Of a stretch of DNA of 64,000 nt, positions 1 to 10,900 are shown in pieces (the first letter of the stretch is position 1; the number at the start of each line of letters is the position of its first letter). The notes under the pieces are model-generated. The model was not told where the DNA came from. It did not search any database and worked only from the letters and a program-made list of their open reading frames with translations. Source of the stretch: Cymodocea nodosa (taxonomy: Eukaryota > Streptophyta > Magnoliopsida > Alismatales > Cymodoceaceae); the NCBI GenBank assembly GCA_036874045.1, contig CM072335.1:11676001-11740000 (forward strand), in the 5' to 3' direction. Position numbers and translations under genes: made by a program.

Positions 1-505
1 CTTGTATTTCCAACATTATTTTCCCACGGCTGTTTTAGATGACATTCAACAGTATATAGATGAACAGAAAACTACCATTAGGAAAATGGGCATTCGAAGT
101 GAAGGACAAAAAGTTTATCAACTAAAAATGGCAAAGGTTGAGAGCTTAAAACTCTATATTCCATTATTACCACCTAGGCATCATGGTGAAGGACCATCAC
201 GACCACAAGTGCCTTTAACAAGAGAAATTAAGAAAATTTTAGAACTTCCTGAACAACCAGAAACATTGTAGACATATAGTCAGAAAAAGAAAAAGACAAT
301 AGAATATTTTGGACTAACTACAGATGTACAAGGAATATTGCAGCAAAAAGAAGAATCATTGAAAAATGGAAAATTATGTTCCATTGCAGAAGCTAGACAG
401 ACGTTTGTGACAAGAATCCCAATAGATGTGACAAATATTGGATTACACGCATACACTCTAAGGTATTATGTCACATTAGTGCATAATGTATCTTTTAATA
501 CAATG
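1..505 (+). pseudogene. duplicated fragment of the accessory ORF
   Basis: This stretch is nearly the same as 2713-3218, the N-terminal part of the accessory ORF downstream, with scattered substitutions and a short indel near 325. Two open stretches remain (2-271 and about 338-505) separated by a stop. Similarity ends sharply after the codons for FNT at about 505, where unrelated AT-rich sequence begins. The left limit is the window edge. It is best read as a tandem partial duplication within the element, or the remnant of a neighbouring copy. Confidence 0.75.
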
Positions 506-1492
506 GAAATTCCAACTGGGATATTTAAAATTTGGATATTTAAGAATTAAAAGAAACCTATATTTCACTAATAGTTTTAGAAATTAATGTCTTTATTATT
601 AAAAAAAAATGAAACAAAATATCTATTTTCGAATTACAGTTTTCTAGTAGTTAAGAATTTATGAAATTCTGATTTTTATTGAAGTTAATTTATTTAAGAA
701 AAATTTAGAAAAGATTACTTAAGGAAAGTTAAATTGATTCAATGTGAGTGCCAACTGTATTTTTGTTACTTATGTATATGCGCTATTATAGAGATTTTAA
801 CAAGAAAATACATAGAAAGTATGTACTTTTTATTAAAGGAAAGTTATTAACATTCTGTTAGAAAAATTAAGTCTTGCGGTTGCCTCTAATTTAATTTACT
901 GTTTTGTTTTATTTCTTTTTTGTCTGCAATTACTTGGAGTGGTTAAGTCTGTTGGGGGATCATAAACCCTAGTCACTTAAATAAACTAGTTTGGGATGTG
1001 CTGACTGAAAACTCATTTTGCAAGTAATTCATATTATATTAAAAAAGTTTTACCTATTCTCACTTGCCATTGAGTAACTAGTTATCTTTCCCCTAAGCAA
1101 GGGATACCTTTTTACACATAATATACGTTATTTATTTTCTTAAGTTCATGTACTCATTATTGAATTCTTTTAAAGTTCCTAAAAGTACATCTCTATGAAT
1201 TATCTTTTGTAAACTGAATAAGATAAAAGCCAAAAAGTCTAAATTGTTAAATCTACTACTTATTTCTATATTTAATTCATATTTTAAAATATATATATAT
1301 ATATATCTATAGAGACTCAAATCTATTTAAGGCTTAGCATCCTTTTTAATTAAGCTATTTGACCTTTTAAAGCCCAATCTACTTGGGGCTTGGCAACCTA
1401 GTTTAAGTATGCCATAGATTCTTTAGACTACATTTATGTAGGGGAAGCAATTTCCCATATAATAATTCAACTCTTATGAACTATTATATGTT
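506..1492. other. AT-rich non-coding stretch, nothing recognised
   Basis: No ORF with recognisable similarity, RNA gene or repeat array is visible. A short (AT)n run lies near 1290-1308. It separates the duplicated ORF fragment from the LTR-like piece at 1493 and is probably decayed retrotransposon non-coding sequence. Confidence 0.4.
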
Positions 1493-1853
1493 TTCATGAA
1501 AGAATCTGCATAATTTTAGGAAATTAACGTTAATTAAGTACATTTCTAAACTATCGGTGAAATACAGGTTTTTTTTTTAATTCTTAAGTATCCGAATTTT
1601 CTGTGATTTCGGAAGACTATATTGTATGTATATCGGACAGTTATGTTTTAAATGTTCAATAGAATATTTTATTATTTTCTGAAGTACACATGTCGAAGCC
1701 TAAATGAATATCTTAAGTGAATTTTCGGTAAGTTATCTGGTAACTCTCTGAAATGCATCCGAGCATCGGATAGATAGGTTTGTAAGTATCTGAAAATATC
1801 TGAACACCTTAATTTAGAATTATGCACGTGTTGAATTTCATTGCTTTATTATG
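1493..1853 (+). repeat. fragment similar to the U3 of the Athila-type LTR
   Basis: This segment follows 52791-53136, part of the 3' LTR of the second Athila-type element, in the same orientation. The shared words include GAAAGAATCTGCATAATTT and TACATTTCTAAACTATCG, and the order of the CGGA...GTTA motif remnants is the same. Similarity fades at both ends. It sits upstream of the motif array and start of the accessory ORF, so it may be a captured LTR segment acting, or once acting, as promoter sequence for that ORF. Confidence 0.65.
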
Positions 1854-1907
1854 TCTCAGTTGAAACTCTAACAATTACGTTTAAATCTTCAACTTTCACA
1901 CCTATCC

Positions 1908-2245
1908 ATTCGAGAAACTCGAATAGTTAACTTAATATTCTTATATTTTTTTGAAAGGCTTAATCTCTGACAATAACTATTCTCATTTGTCGTATAGTTA
2001 TGTGCTTTACTACTCACAAAACTCGAATAGTTATCATAAGTCTTCGAGTTTTCTCACTTTTCACTTAGCCCAAACTTATTTTCTTTACACGAACAGTTAC
2101 GCTAAGTATTATGCTTTTATCGATTGTAAAACTCGTAGAATTATTGTAAGCACTCGAGTTATTTATCAGTAACGGATCTTATATTTATGATTTCAATGAT
2201 TGAATCCATTTATCCGTTTATAAACTCAAAGAGTTATAAATGTTT
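1908..2245 (+). promoter_or_regulatory. TAACT-N3-CGA motif array and TATA-like site upstream of the accessory ORF
   Basis: Repeated matches to the motif in both orientations occur here, mostly of the TAACTATTCGA class (for example CTCGAATAGTTA near 1920 and 2021). The same class occurs in this element's own LTR. A TATA-like TTATAAATG lies near 2233-2241, about 100 bp before the ATG at 2343. Promoter function is inferred from position and composition. Confidence 0.45.
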
Positions 2246-4239
2246 TACTAACAACCTTTCGTGTTTCTACCTTGGTAAAACCCTAACTTCACAATCTTTA
2301 CTTCCACTTAGTGCTACAGTGCACAACGAAGATTAATTGACAATGCCAGGATGTGGTAGAATGACAAAAGTGTAGAAAAGAGAGTTGGAACTTCAGAAAA
2401 TACAAAGTGAAATCAACGACATCTACTCAAGGTACACTTTTACAAATGAAGTACTACATGAAATTAGAAAAGCTATTCAAGATGAGAAAAATTTCTATTG
2501 GAAGTTTATTTGCAATTATGTTGAAACATAGTTTAGACTAAAACAGATTGAACTTTCTACATTACAACTATGGAAACGAACTTTACAACCTAACCCTGCG
2601 GTTGTCACAAGTTCTAGACATGTACTAGAAAAATCGGTACAGTCTATCACTTACTATGAAAATAAATGGGGACTAATGATAGAAAATGTAAATAGGGAAT
2701 TAGAATCCTTATATTCCCAACATTATTTTCCCACGGCTGTTTTAGATGACATTTAATAGTATATAGATGAACAGAAAACTACCATTAGGAAAATGGGCAT
2801 TCGAAGTGAAGGACAAAAAGTTTATCAACTAAAAATGGCAGAGGTTGAGAGCTTAAAACTCTATATTCTATTATTACCACCTAGGCACCATGGTGAAGGA
2901 CCATCACAACCACAAGTGCCTTTAACAGGAGAAATTAAGAAAATTTTAGAACCTCCTGAATAACCAGAAACACTACAAACATATAGTCAGAAAAAGAAAA
3001 AGACAATAGAATATTTTGGACTAACTATACAAGGAATATTGTAGCAAAAAGAAGAATCATTGAAAAATGGAAAACTATGTTCCATTACAGAAGTTGGACA
3101 GACGTTTGTATCAAGAATCCCAGTAGATGTGACAAATATTGGATTACATGCATACACTCTAAGGTATTGTGTCACATTAGTGCATAATGTATCTTTTAAT
3201 ACAATGGACAGTTTTTCACATCATGCTGCAAGCACACATTCTTTTCCTACAGAAAGGGAACATGTAGGAAATTTTGATGATACATATACAGATGATATCA
3301 ATTTTGATGATATAGACACTGAGTCTATGAATGTTGAAGATATTTCATCTGAAGAGGAATGTACATATATTCTTCCTCTAACTATATCTCGGATAGAAAC
3401 TTTTGATTTTTGGTATAGTTTCTTATACTACAGTTTATACATATGGTTATGTTTGTTATAGTATATAATATACTTGTTGATAAATGTATATAATCAACAA
3501 CATACACAGTTACAAATTGAATATCACACTGCCAATGTCTCAAGTATAGAAATTTCAAAAATACAGAATGAATCTATTATAGAACATTCTTTCCTACAGA
3601 GACAGTTATTGTATAGATCAATCATAGATATACATGTTGGTGATAGACAGATTAATACAAAGACTGTTGCTATAGATATGTCTCACGAAGATCAAATAAA
3701 AGAATTTCAGCAGATTATTGATACGACAATAACAGATATTTCAGACATTTATACTAGTTTTGATAGAAATTCCACCAGTTCTGAAAGCTCTGAAAATATA
3801 GATACTGCTAATAATTTTGAAACTAGTCCCAGATCAGAACATCATGATATGAAAATACCTAATCATGAATAGAGTTTAGACGAAAATACATTATTATGGT
3901 TCAAAAATAGTTACTGTTATGACAAATTTCAAACATATAAAACTTTTACAGTTTTATATTCAAGACCTATTAAGTTTGAAGGGATGGCACATATATGAGA
4001 AATGTTTGAATTTCAAGGCTTGTTGACTCTAATTCCACAACAACTAGGCAATCTTGTTATACTAGAACTTATCAGTTATTTTTACACAAACTTAACAATG
4101 GAAGAAGGTATTCCTGTTTCCAATATACAAGACAATGACATATATTTAACTCTACATTTACTTTATCAAGTATTTGGTCTGAAAAATGAACGAGTTAAAT
4201 TATCAGAAAGAAAACAGGTTTATCAATTGGGATGGGACA

Positions 4240-4365
4240 TGTTTGATTACCCAACACGACACCCGAAAACTTGTTTTGGATCCCCAGCAACGGTGCCATA
4301 AAACTTGTTTGATTACCTAGCACGACACTAGAAAACTTGTTTTGGATCTCCAGCAACGCACTAGA
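4240..4365 (-). repeat. tandem duplication at the LTR end containing PBS-like sequence
   Basis: A 66-bp unit starting TGTTTGATTACC occurs at 4240 and again at 4306. On the minus strand each unit contains a GTTGCTGG.GATCC core. The outer one reads TGGCACCGTTGCTGGGGATC (complement of about 4279-4298), close to the Athila-type primer-binding site seen at 23376. The LTR terminus therefore seems to have incorporated PBS and leader sequence and then duplicated it. Confidence 0.7.
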
Positions 4366-6626
4366 AAAACTTGGATTTGTTAACTTTTATTTTTACTTAG
4401 TTAATTTATCTTTATGCCTATTCTTTTTTTTAGAAGTAAACAAACAACCTTTCACACAAATTAGATATTACTTCCAATTTGTATTTTAACTATAAGTGCA
4501 CAATGTCTATTGTATTAGTGTTCAAGTATAGGTCGATCCCACAGAGAATTGTTTAACAATTGAGAACTATTTCGTTTTTAACAATCAAATTTATATCTTC
4601 AATAAGCCCTCCATTGAGTTACAGTTAACTCAACGGACAAGTTCGTTGAGTTATGGCTAACTCAACGGACTAACCTCATGGACTTAAGCTAACTCTACGA
4701 GCTTGCCTTTACTTTTTAATACTGCTATTTATAGAGGAATTCGGCCAACCATTGGGTGGTTCCACAGATTGTAAATAACATCAATTAAACTCTTTAATGT
4801 TAGTAAACACTGGATTTATCATTAAGCGTACTAACATTCAGATAATTCAAATAGTAACCTTTAAAATCTTTAAGTCTTTTGAACGAACCAATTTCAGAAA
4901 ACTGTAAAACTAAAACAAACATAAAACAATCACAACACTAACAAAGATAACATTAATCACGATACAACACAAACAATACAACACTCAAATACAAAATACA
5001 AACACAGATAAATTGTTTTTGGTATTTTTGTTTTAATATGAACATGGAAATGGGCGAAAGGTGAAATGTAAAGTAATCTCAGTCGACAGTAAATACTTTT
5101 GTCACTACATACGACGCGATTACACCACTGAAAATTAAACTACTTACAATTCTATCTCCTCTCCCTATAGAATCGCGAGTCCAGAATTGCAAGATGATCT
5201 CCTCTTTAGCACATAGGCATCAACCCGAAGCCAAGGCTAGAAGCTTTACGATCTCCTGAGATATGAGTCGGCACTTGGTGAAAATGGCTTCCCTTCCCGT
5301 GATGCAATCACTCCTCACAGTGGTTGTCAAGCACTGTGTTTGGCTCGGAATCGACCCGACATCAGGAAAGTATCCTCACAAACCTCCGATGGTTGGTGAT
5401 TATGGTGGTGGTGATGATGGTTGGTGTGGTACTTCAGAGAATTGCCGACACTACCTGTAGAAAGCTCGGTGCTCCTCCTCTGTACACATTGGCCATACCC
5501 ATCAATCACACACCCTTACTTCTTTTTCTTCTTTTCTTTTATATTTCTTCAATGGTAACTACTTCTACTTGAATGGTTGGTTGGATTTCCTTCATTCATA
5601 TCAACAATGATGCTTTCTTCTCCCTACGTGATACGTGCGATCATGGTTTTTCCTTCCAACTGTCCTGTGTCTACAACCGCTACAGTGGCATGTTAGAAAA
5701 TAAATAGTCCGTGGAGTTATAGATAACTCAATGGACTTGCTTCATTGATTTAACTATAAAACATGTGCATAAATTTAACTATCCGATGCTCAAGTGCATT
5801 TCGGATACTTACAAACTTAACTATCCGATGCCTAGATGCATTTTAGATAGTTACAAACTTAACTATCCGATGCTCAACTGCATTTCGGATAGTTACAAAC
5901 TTAACTATCTGATGCTCAGCTACATTTCGGATAGTTATAGATAACTCACCGATATATAACTTAAGTAAATCTACCAGATCTCGACACGTGTCAGCAGCAA
6001 TTTTAATAATAAAAGAAACATTTCGGAGAGTTACAGGTCTAACTATCTGATGCTTAGATGCATTTCGGATAGTTAGAGATAACTCACCAAAAATCCACTT
6101 AAGTCACTTTCCCAAAACATGACACGTGTCCACAGCTATTTTATAAGTAAAATAAGATTTCAGAGAGTTACACACATAACTATCCGATGCCCAGCTGCAA
6201 TTTCGGATAGTTATAGATAACTCACCGAAAGTTCACTTAAGTCATGCATTATGGTTTCGACACGTGTACTTCAGGAGATAATAAAATATTCTTTTAAAAC
6301 ATAACTGTTCGGCAATTTAGATATAACTATCCGATACATGTTCAGTATGTTAAACATAACTGTCCGAAATATGTTCGGTATGTTAAACATAACTGTCCGA
6401 AATATCAGAAAATTCGGATACTTAAGAATTTCACAGTCTGCAACTTATCGACAGTTTAGAAATGTACTAAATTAACATTAATTCCCTAAAATTAAATAGA
6501 TTATTTAATTAAAGCATATAATAGTGTAATTATAACATAATGGCTTAATTCTCATATTATAAGCTAAATATTATGCAATTAACCACCATTTAACCGTTAA
6601 TATTATGCACTTTTTCATTCTAAAGA
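4240..6626 (-). mobile_element. solo LTR of the Athila-type gypsy family, inserted in the accessory ORF
   Basis: In minus orientation this 2387-bp segment matches the 3' LTR at 52677-54675 along its length. It is flanked by the 5-bp target duplication GGACA (4235-4239 and 6627-6631), and the ORF reading frame resumes across it. The minus-strand 5' terminus reads TC instead of TG. A TATA-like box lies at 5537-5543 (TATAAAA on the minus strand). U3 carries TAACTATCCGA pairs with 14-bp spacers at about 5776-5940, and TAACTCAACGG sites near 4626-4680. No internal region remains, which fits recombination between LTRs, except for the odd PBS-containing end described separately. Confidence 0.88.
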
Positions 6627-7074
6627 GGACATTAAAAGTTTAGCCAAAGATCCAACTGCCAACAAACCATTGAGATTACTAAATGAATTAAATGGCCAAG
6701 CATGTTTTATTGCAAAAATATTGCATGCTTCATTGTTTCAGAGGTTTGGTCATGGTGCCGAAGTTGGCAGATGTTGTCTTTATGCTACATATGCATTAAT
6801 TAACCATATACAGGTGAACTGGTATGATATTTTTGTTTCTCATATCTTACATTTGCAGAGTAAATTATTTTATGGTAATACGATTTTGAGAATTGTGGTA
6901 AGTCAAATAGATATTACACCTTGGCCATAGAAAAGATTAAAGTCAGGATCTTTCTCTACAAAGGAACTCCAAAAATACCAGGAAGCAGATACACCTGTAA
7001 TTGAACAACAATAATAATAGGATCGGCAAACACAGTCACAATAGCCACAACAACAATCAACACAATTTTCAGAA

Positions 7075-7168
7075 CAACAGCAATATATAGATATAAATAT
7101 AGGTATACATACAGATATAAATACAGGTATACATACAAATACAAATACAGGTATAAATACAAACATCC
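7075..7168 (+). repeat. short degenerate tandem repeat in the accessory ORF linker
   Basis: Words of the type ACAGGTATACATAC and ATAAATACAGGTAT recur with a short period. In frame they encode a repetitive N/T/I/G-rich linker between the conserved domain and the basic tail. Confidence 0.6.
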
Positions 7169-7593
7169 ATTCTAAATTTTTACAGCAACTATCACAAGTT
7201 TCACAAAATGATTTAGATCAAGCAGTAATTGATTAGATAAATAGAGTAAGTATAGAAATTGCAAAGCAAAAATCAAATACACTAATCAATATTTTTCGAA
7301 GACAAAGAGACTTGTGATTATACAAATTATGTATTACATGATTTATTTCTTGTAATTTGTAACCAAAAATATTATGTAACTGTTTACTACATTTAATGCT
7401 CACGTGATTTTTTTTTTCACAATTTATATTTATACAGTTTATGCTTAATCCATGAAAGTTATGCATGTTTAAAAATATTTTTAACAATATGTACTTAGAA
7501 TATTTTTCTTCCTTACATTTTATTTACTTTTTTATAATGCCAAAAAGGGGGAGAAGAGATAGATTATTTGACTTATTAGGTTTTGACATCATC

Positions 7594-7606
7594 AAAAAGG
7601 GGGAGA
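7594..7606 (+). other. polypurine tract of the left element
   Basis: AAAAAGGGGGAGA lies immediately before TGTTAGG at 7608, the standard position of the plus-strand primer for reverse transcription. The copia element at 12833-36833 has the same arrangement on the other strand. Confidence 0.8.
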
Positions 7607-7607
7607 T

Positions 7608-7912
7608 TGTTAGGAATTTTGTTTTAATGATAAATGCTTTATTAAAGTTTTTCAATAAGTCTAAATAATATTCTCTAAGTATATTTCTCTAAGTATAATA
7701 GTTAACAAATTATCGAAAAGTTTTATTTTTATGTCGGATAAGTTAAAGATTTTTGAAGAGTTAGATTTTCGATAGTTAAAATTTCGGATAGTTAACGTTT
7801 CATTTTTATCGAATAGTTTATATTAAAAACTCGTATAGTTAAGTTATCTACACGTGTGTTTTTAATGTTTTAAGTTGTCACGTGTTTTCCATGTGCATTT
7901 GGTAATGAAAAT
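7608..7912 (+). mobile_element. truncated 3' LTR of the left element
   Basis: The sequence matches the first ~305 bp of the reverse complement of the solo LTR at 39780-40987, starting TGTTAGGAATTTTGTTTT. It breaks off at about 7912, where a satellite unit begins in mid-unit. It contains TCGGATAGTTAA, TCGAATAGTTTA and CACGTG-containing words, as does the solo LTR. Confidence 0.8.
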
Positions 7913-10900
7913 GAAAAGGCCATCCTACCATGATGCAAAAATGAGTGCAACACAAGGACTTCCCAAGAGGTCACCCATCTTAGTACTACTCTCACCCAAA
8001 AACATTTAATTTTAGAGTTTTGATGAGATCAGTGCTTTTGAGTTGGTATGATCACACCAATATTTATATATTTGTCATTACTAAAAGATCGAAAACTATG
8101 TTAATTCGCACTAGAAACTAGTTGAATTGGATTATTTAAAGTTTGAAAATAAAGATCCAATTATTTCAACTCATTAGCAATGTTTAAAACTCTATTGAAA
8201 AAACTGCATGACACAACAGACATTAAATGTTTCTCATTTCTTGGTACTCTAATTGTTGAAAGTTAAGATGTTACAAAATTTGAGTTAGAGAATACAACTA
8301 TTTGCATATCAAACACCATTTTAATGGCACATTTTGATCATGATGTCATTCAATATATGACATTAATTTTGGAAACCATTATCGATAACAAGGTCGTCGC
8401 TTAGTGATAATTAGATTTAAAAAAAGGCCATCCCACCATGATGGAAAAATGAGTGCATCACAAGGACTTCCCAAGAGGTCACCCATCTTAGTACTACTTT
8501 CACCCAAACACATTTAACTTTGGAATTCTGACGAGATCCAATGCTTTTGTGTTGGCATGATCACACCAATATTTACATATTTGTCAATACTGAAAGACTG
8601 AAAACTATGTTAATTCAGAGTAGAAACTAGTTGAATTGGATTGTTTAAAGTTTGAAAATAAAGATCAAATTATTTTAACTCATTTGCAATGATTACAACT
8701 CTATTGAAAAATAGCACGACACAACAGACATTAAATGTTTCTCATTTCTTGCTACACTAATTATTGTAAGTTAAGATGTTACAAAATTTGAGTTAGAGAA
8801 TACAACCCTTTGGATATCAAAGACTGTTATAATGGCACATCTTGATCATGATGTTATTCAATATATGACATTAATTTTTGAAACTATTATCAATAACATG
8901 GTTACCCAAACACATTTAACTTTGGAATTCTAATGAGATCCAATACTTTTGTGTTGGTATGATCACACCAATATTTACATATTTGTCAATACTGAAAGAC
9001 CGAAAACTAAGTTAATTCGCACTAGAAACTAGTTGAATTAGATTGTTTAAAGTTTGAAAATAAAGATCCAATTATTTGAACTCATTTGAAATGATTACAA
9101 CTCTGTTGAAAAAATAGCACGACACAACAGACATTAAATGTTTCTCATTTCTTGCTACACTGATTATTGTAAGTTAAGATGCTACAAAATTTGAGTCAAA
9201 GAATACAACCCTTTGGATATCAAAGACTGTTATAATGGCACATCTTGATCATGATGTTATTCAATATATGACATTAATTTTTGAAACCGTTATCAATAAC
9301 AGGGTTGTCTCTTGGTGACAGTTTGATTTTCAAAAAGACCATCCTATCATGATGCAAAACTTAGTGCAAAATAAGGACTTCCCAACAGGGAACCCATCGT
9401 AGTCCTACTCTCACCCAAACACATTTAACTTTGGAGTTCTAATGAGATCTTGTGCTTTTATGTTGGCATGATCGCACCCATATTCGTATATTTGTCATTA
9501 CTGAAAGATCGAAAACTATGTTAATTCGCACAAGAAACTAGTTGAATTGGATTGTTTAAAGTTTGAAAATAAAGATCCAATTATTTCAACTCATTTGCGA
9601 TGATTACAACTCTATTGAAAAAATAGCAGGACACAACAATCATTAAATGTTTCTCATTTCTTGGTACTCTGATTGTTGTAATTTAAGATGTTACAAAATT
9701 TGACTCAGAGAATACAACCCTTCGGATATCAAAGACCGTTATAATGGCACATTTTAATCATGATGTCATTCAATATACGAAATTAATTTTGGAAACCATT
9801 AACAATAACTAGGTCATCTCTTAGTGACAATTTGATTTACAAAAAGAACATCCTACCATGATGCAAAAATGAGTGCTACACAAGGACTTCCCAAGAGGTC
9901 ACCCATCTTAGTACTACTCTTGCCCAAAAACATTTAACTTTGGAGTTTAGATGAAATCCAGTGCTTTTGTGTTGGTATGATCGCACCAATATTCATATAT
10001 TTGCCATTACAGAAATATCGAAAAGTATGTTAATTCACACTAGAAACTCATTGAATTGGATTGTTTAAAATTTGAAAATAAAGATCCAATTATTTCAACT
10101 CATTTGCAATGATTACAACTCTATTGAAAAAATAGCACGACACAACAACCATTAAATGTTTCTCATTTCTTGGTACTCTGATTGTTGTAATTTAAGATGT
10201 TACAAAATTTGAGTAAGAGAATACAACCCTTTGGATATCAAAGATCGTTACAATGGCACATTTACATCACGATCTCATTCAATTTATGACATTAATTTTG
10301 GAAACCGTTATCAATAACAGGATTGTCTCTTGGTGATAGTTTGATTCGCAAAAAGACCATCCTATCCTTTGGAGTTCTAATGAGATCTAGTGTTGTTGTG
10401 TTAGCATGATCGCACCCATATTCTTATATTTGTCATTACCGAAAGATCGAAAACTATGTTAATTCGCACTAGAGACTAGTTGAGTTGGATAGTTTAAAGT
10501 TTGAAAATAAAGATCCAATTATTTCAACTCATTTGCAATGATTACAACTCTCTTGAAAAAATAGCAGGACACAACAATCATTAAATGTTTCTCATTTCTT
10601 AGTACTTTGATTGTTGTAACTTAAGATGTTACAAAATTTGAGTCAGAGAATACAATCCTTTGGATATCAAAGACTGTTATAATGGCACATCTTGATCATG
10701 ATGTCATTCAATATATGACATTAATTTTAGAAACCATTATCAATAACTAGGTCGTCTCTTAGTGATAGTTTGATTTGCAAAAAGAACATCCTGCCATGAT
10801 GCAAAAATAAGTGCAACACAAGTACTTCCCAAGAGGTCATCCATCTTCGTACAACTCTCACCCAAACACATTTAACGTTGGAGTTTTGATGAGATCCAAT

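Larger units (their letters stand above)
2343..7317 (+). pseudogene. accessory ORF of the left element (decayed, split by a solo LTR)
   Basis: The reading frame starts at the ATG at 2343 and can be followed, with many stops and some frameshifts, to the TGA at 7315-7317. The N-terminal part is basic and charged, the middle is acidic, and the C-terminal part carries the conserved domain also found at 15069-15578 and 46582-47149: LGLKNE-like (here FGLKNE), IAKILHASLFQR.GH, ATYALIN.IQVNW and LFYG. A Q/N-rich linker (about 6990-7170) and a basic tail ending in FRRQRDL follow. The solo LTR at 4240-6626 splits the conserved domain between a GWD and an IKSLA segment. The function is unknown; a resemblance to the domain usually annotated as a putative plant transposon protein in Athila-type elements is possible but unproven. 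It encodes no reverse transcriptase or integrase motif. Confidence 0.7.
1..7912 (+). mobile_element. 3' part of a decayed copia-like LTR retrotransposon
   Basis: The window opens inside this element. Its + strand order is accessory-ORF fragment, non-coding region with motif arrays, accessory ORF, polypurine tract (7594-7606) and the first ~305 bp of a 3' LTR that breaks off at the satellite. No gag or pol is in the window. Copia assignment is an inference: the LTR closely resembles the solo LTR at 39780-40987, and both resemble the ends of the bona fide copia LTR at 12833 (TGTT start, a GATCCTACA end, and a PPT of the form AAAAAGGGGGAGA). The accessory ORF position directly upstream of the PPT also matches the copia element at 12833-36833. 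Confidence 0.7.

Noticed and set aside
6903..7166. Antisense Tyr/Val-rich ORFs near 6903-7166
   Set aside because: They arise from the short tandem repeat read on the other strand.
7945..8059. Functional 5S rRNA gene
   Set aside because: Each copy differs from the plant consensus at many sites, including the control region, and several units are deleted; an rRNA gene call is not supported.
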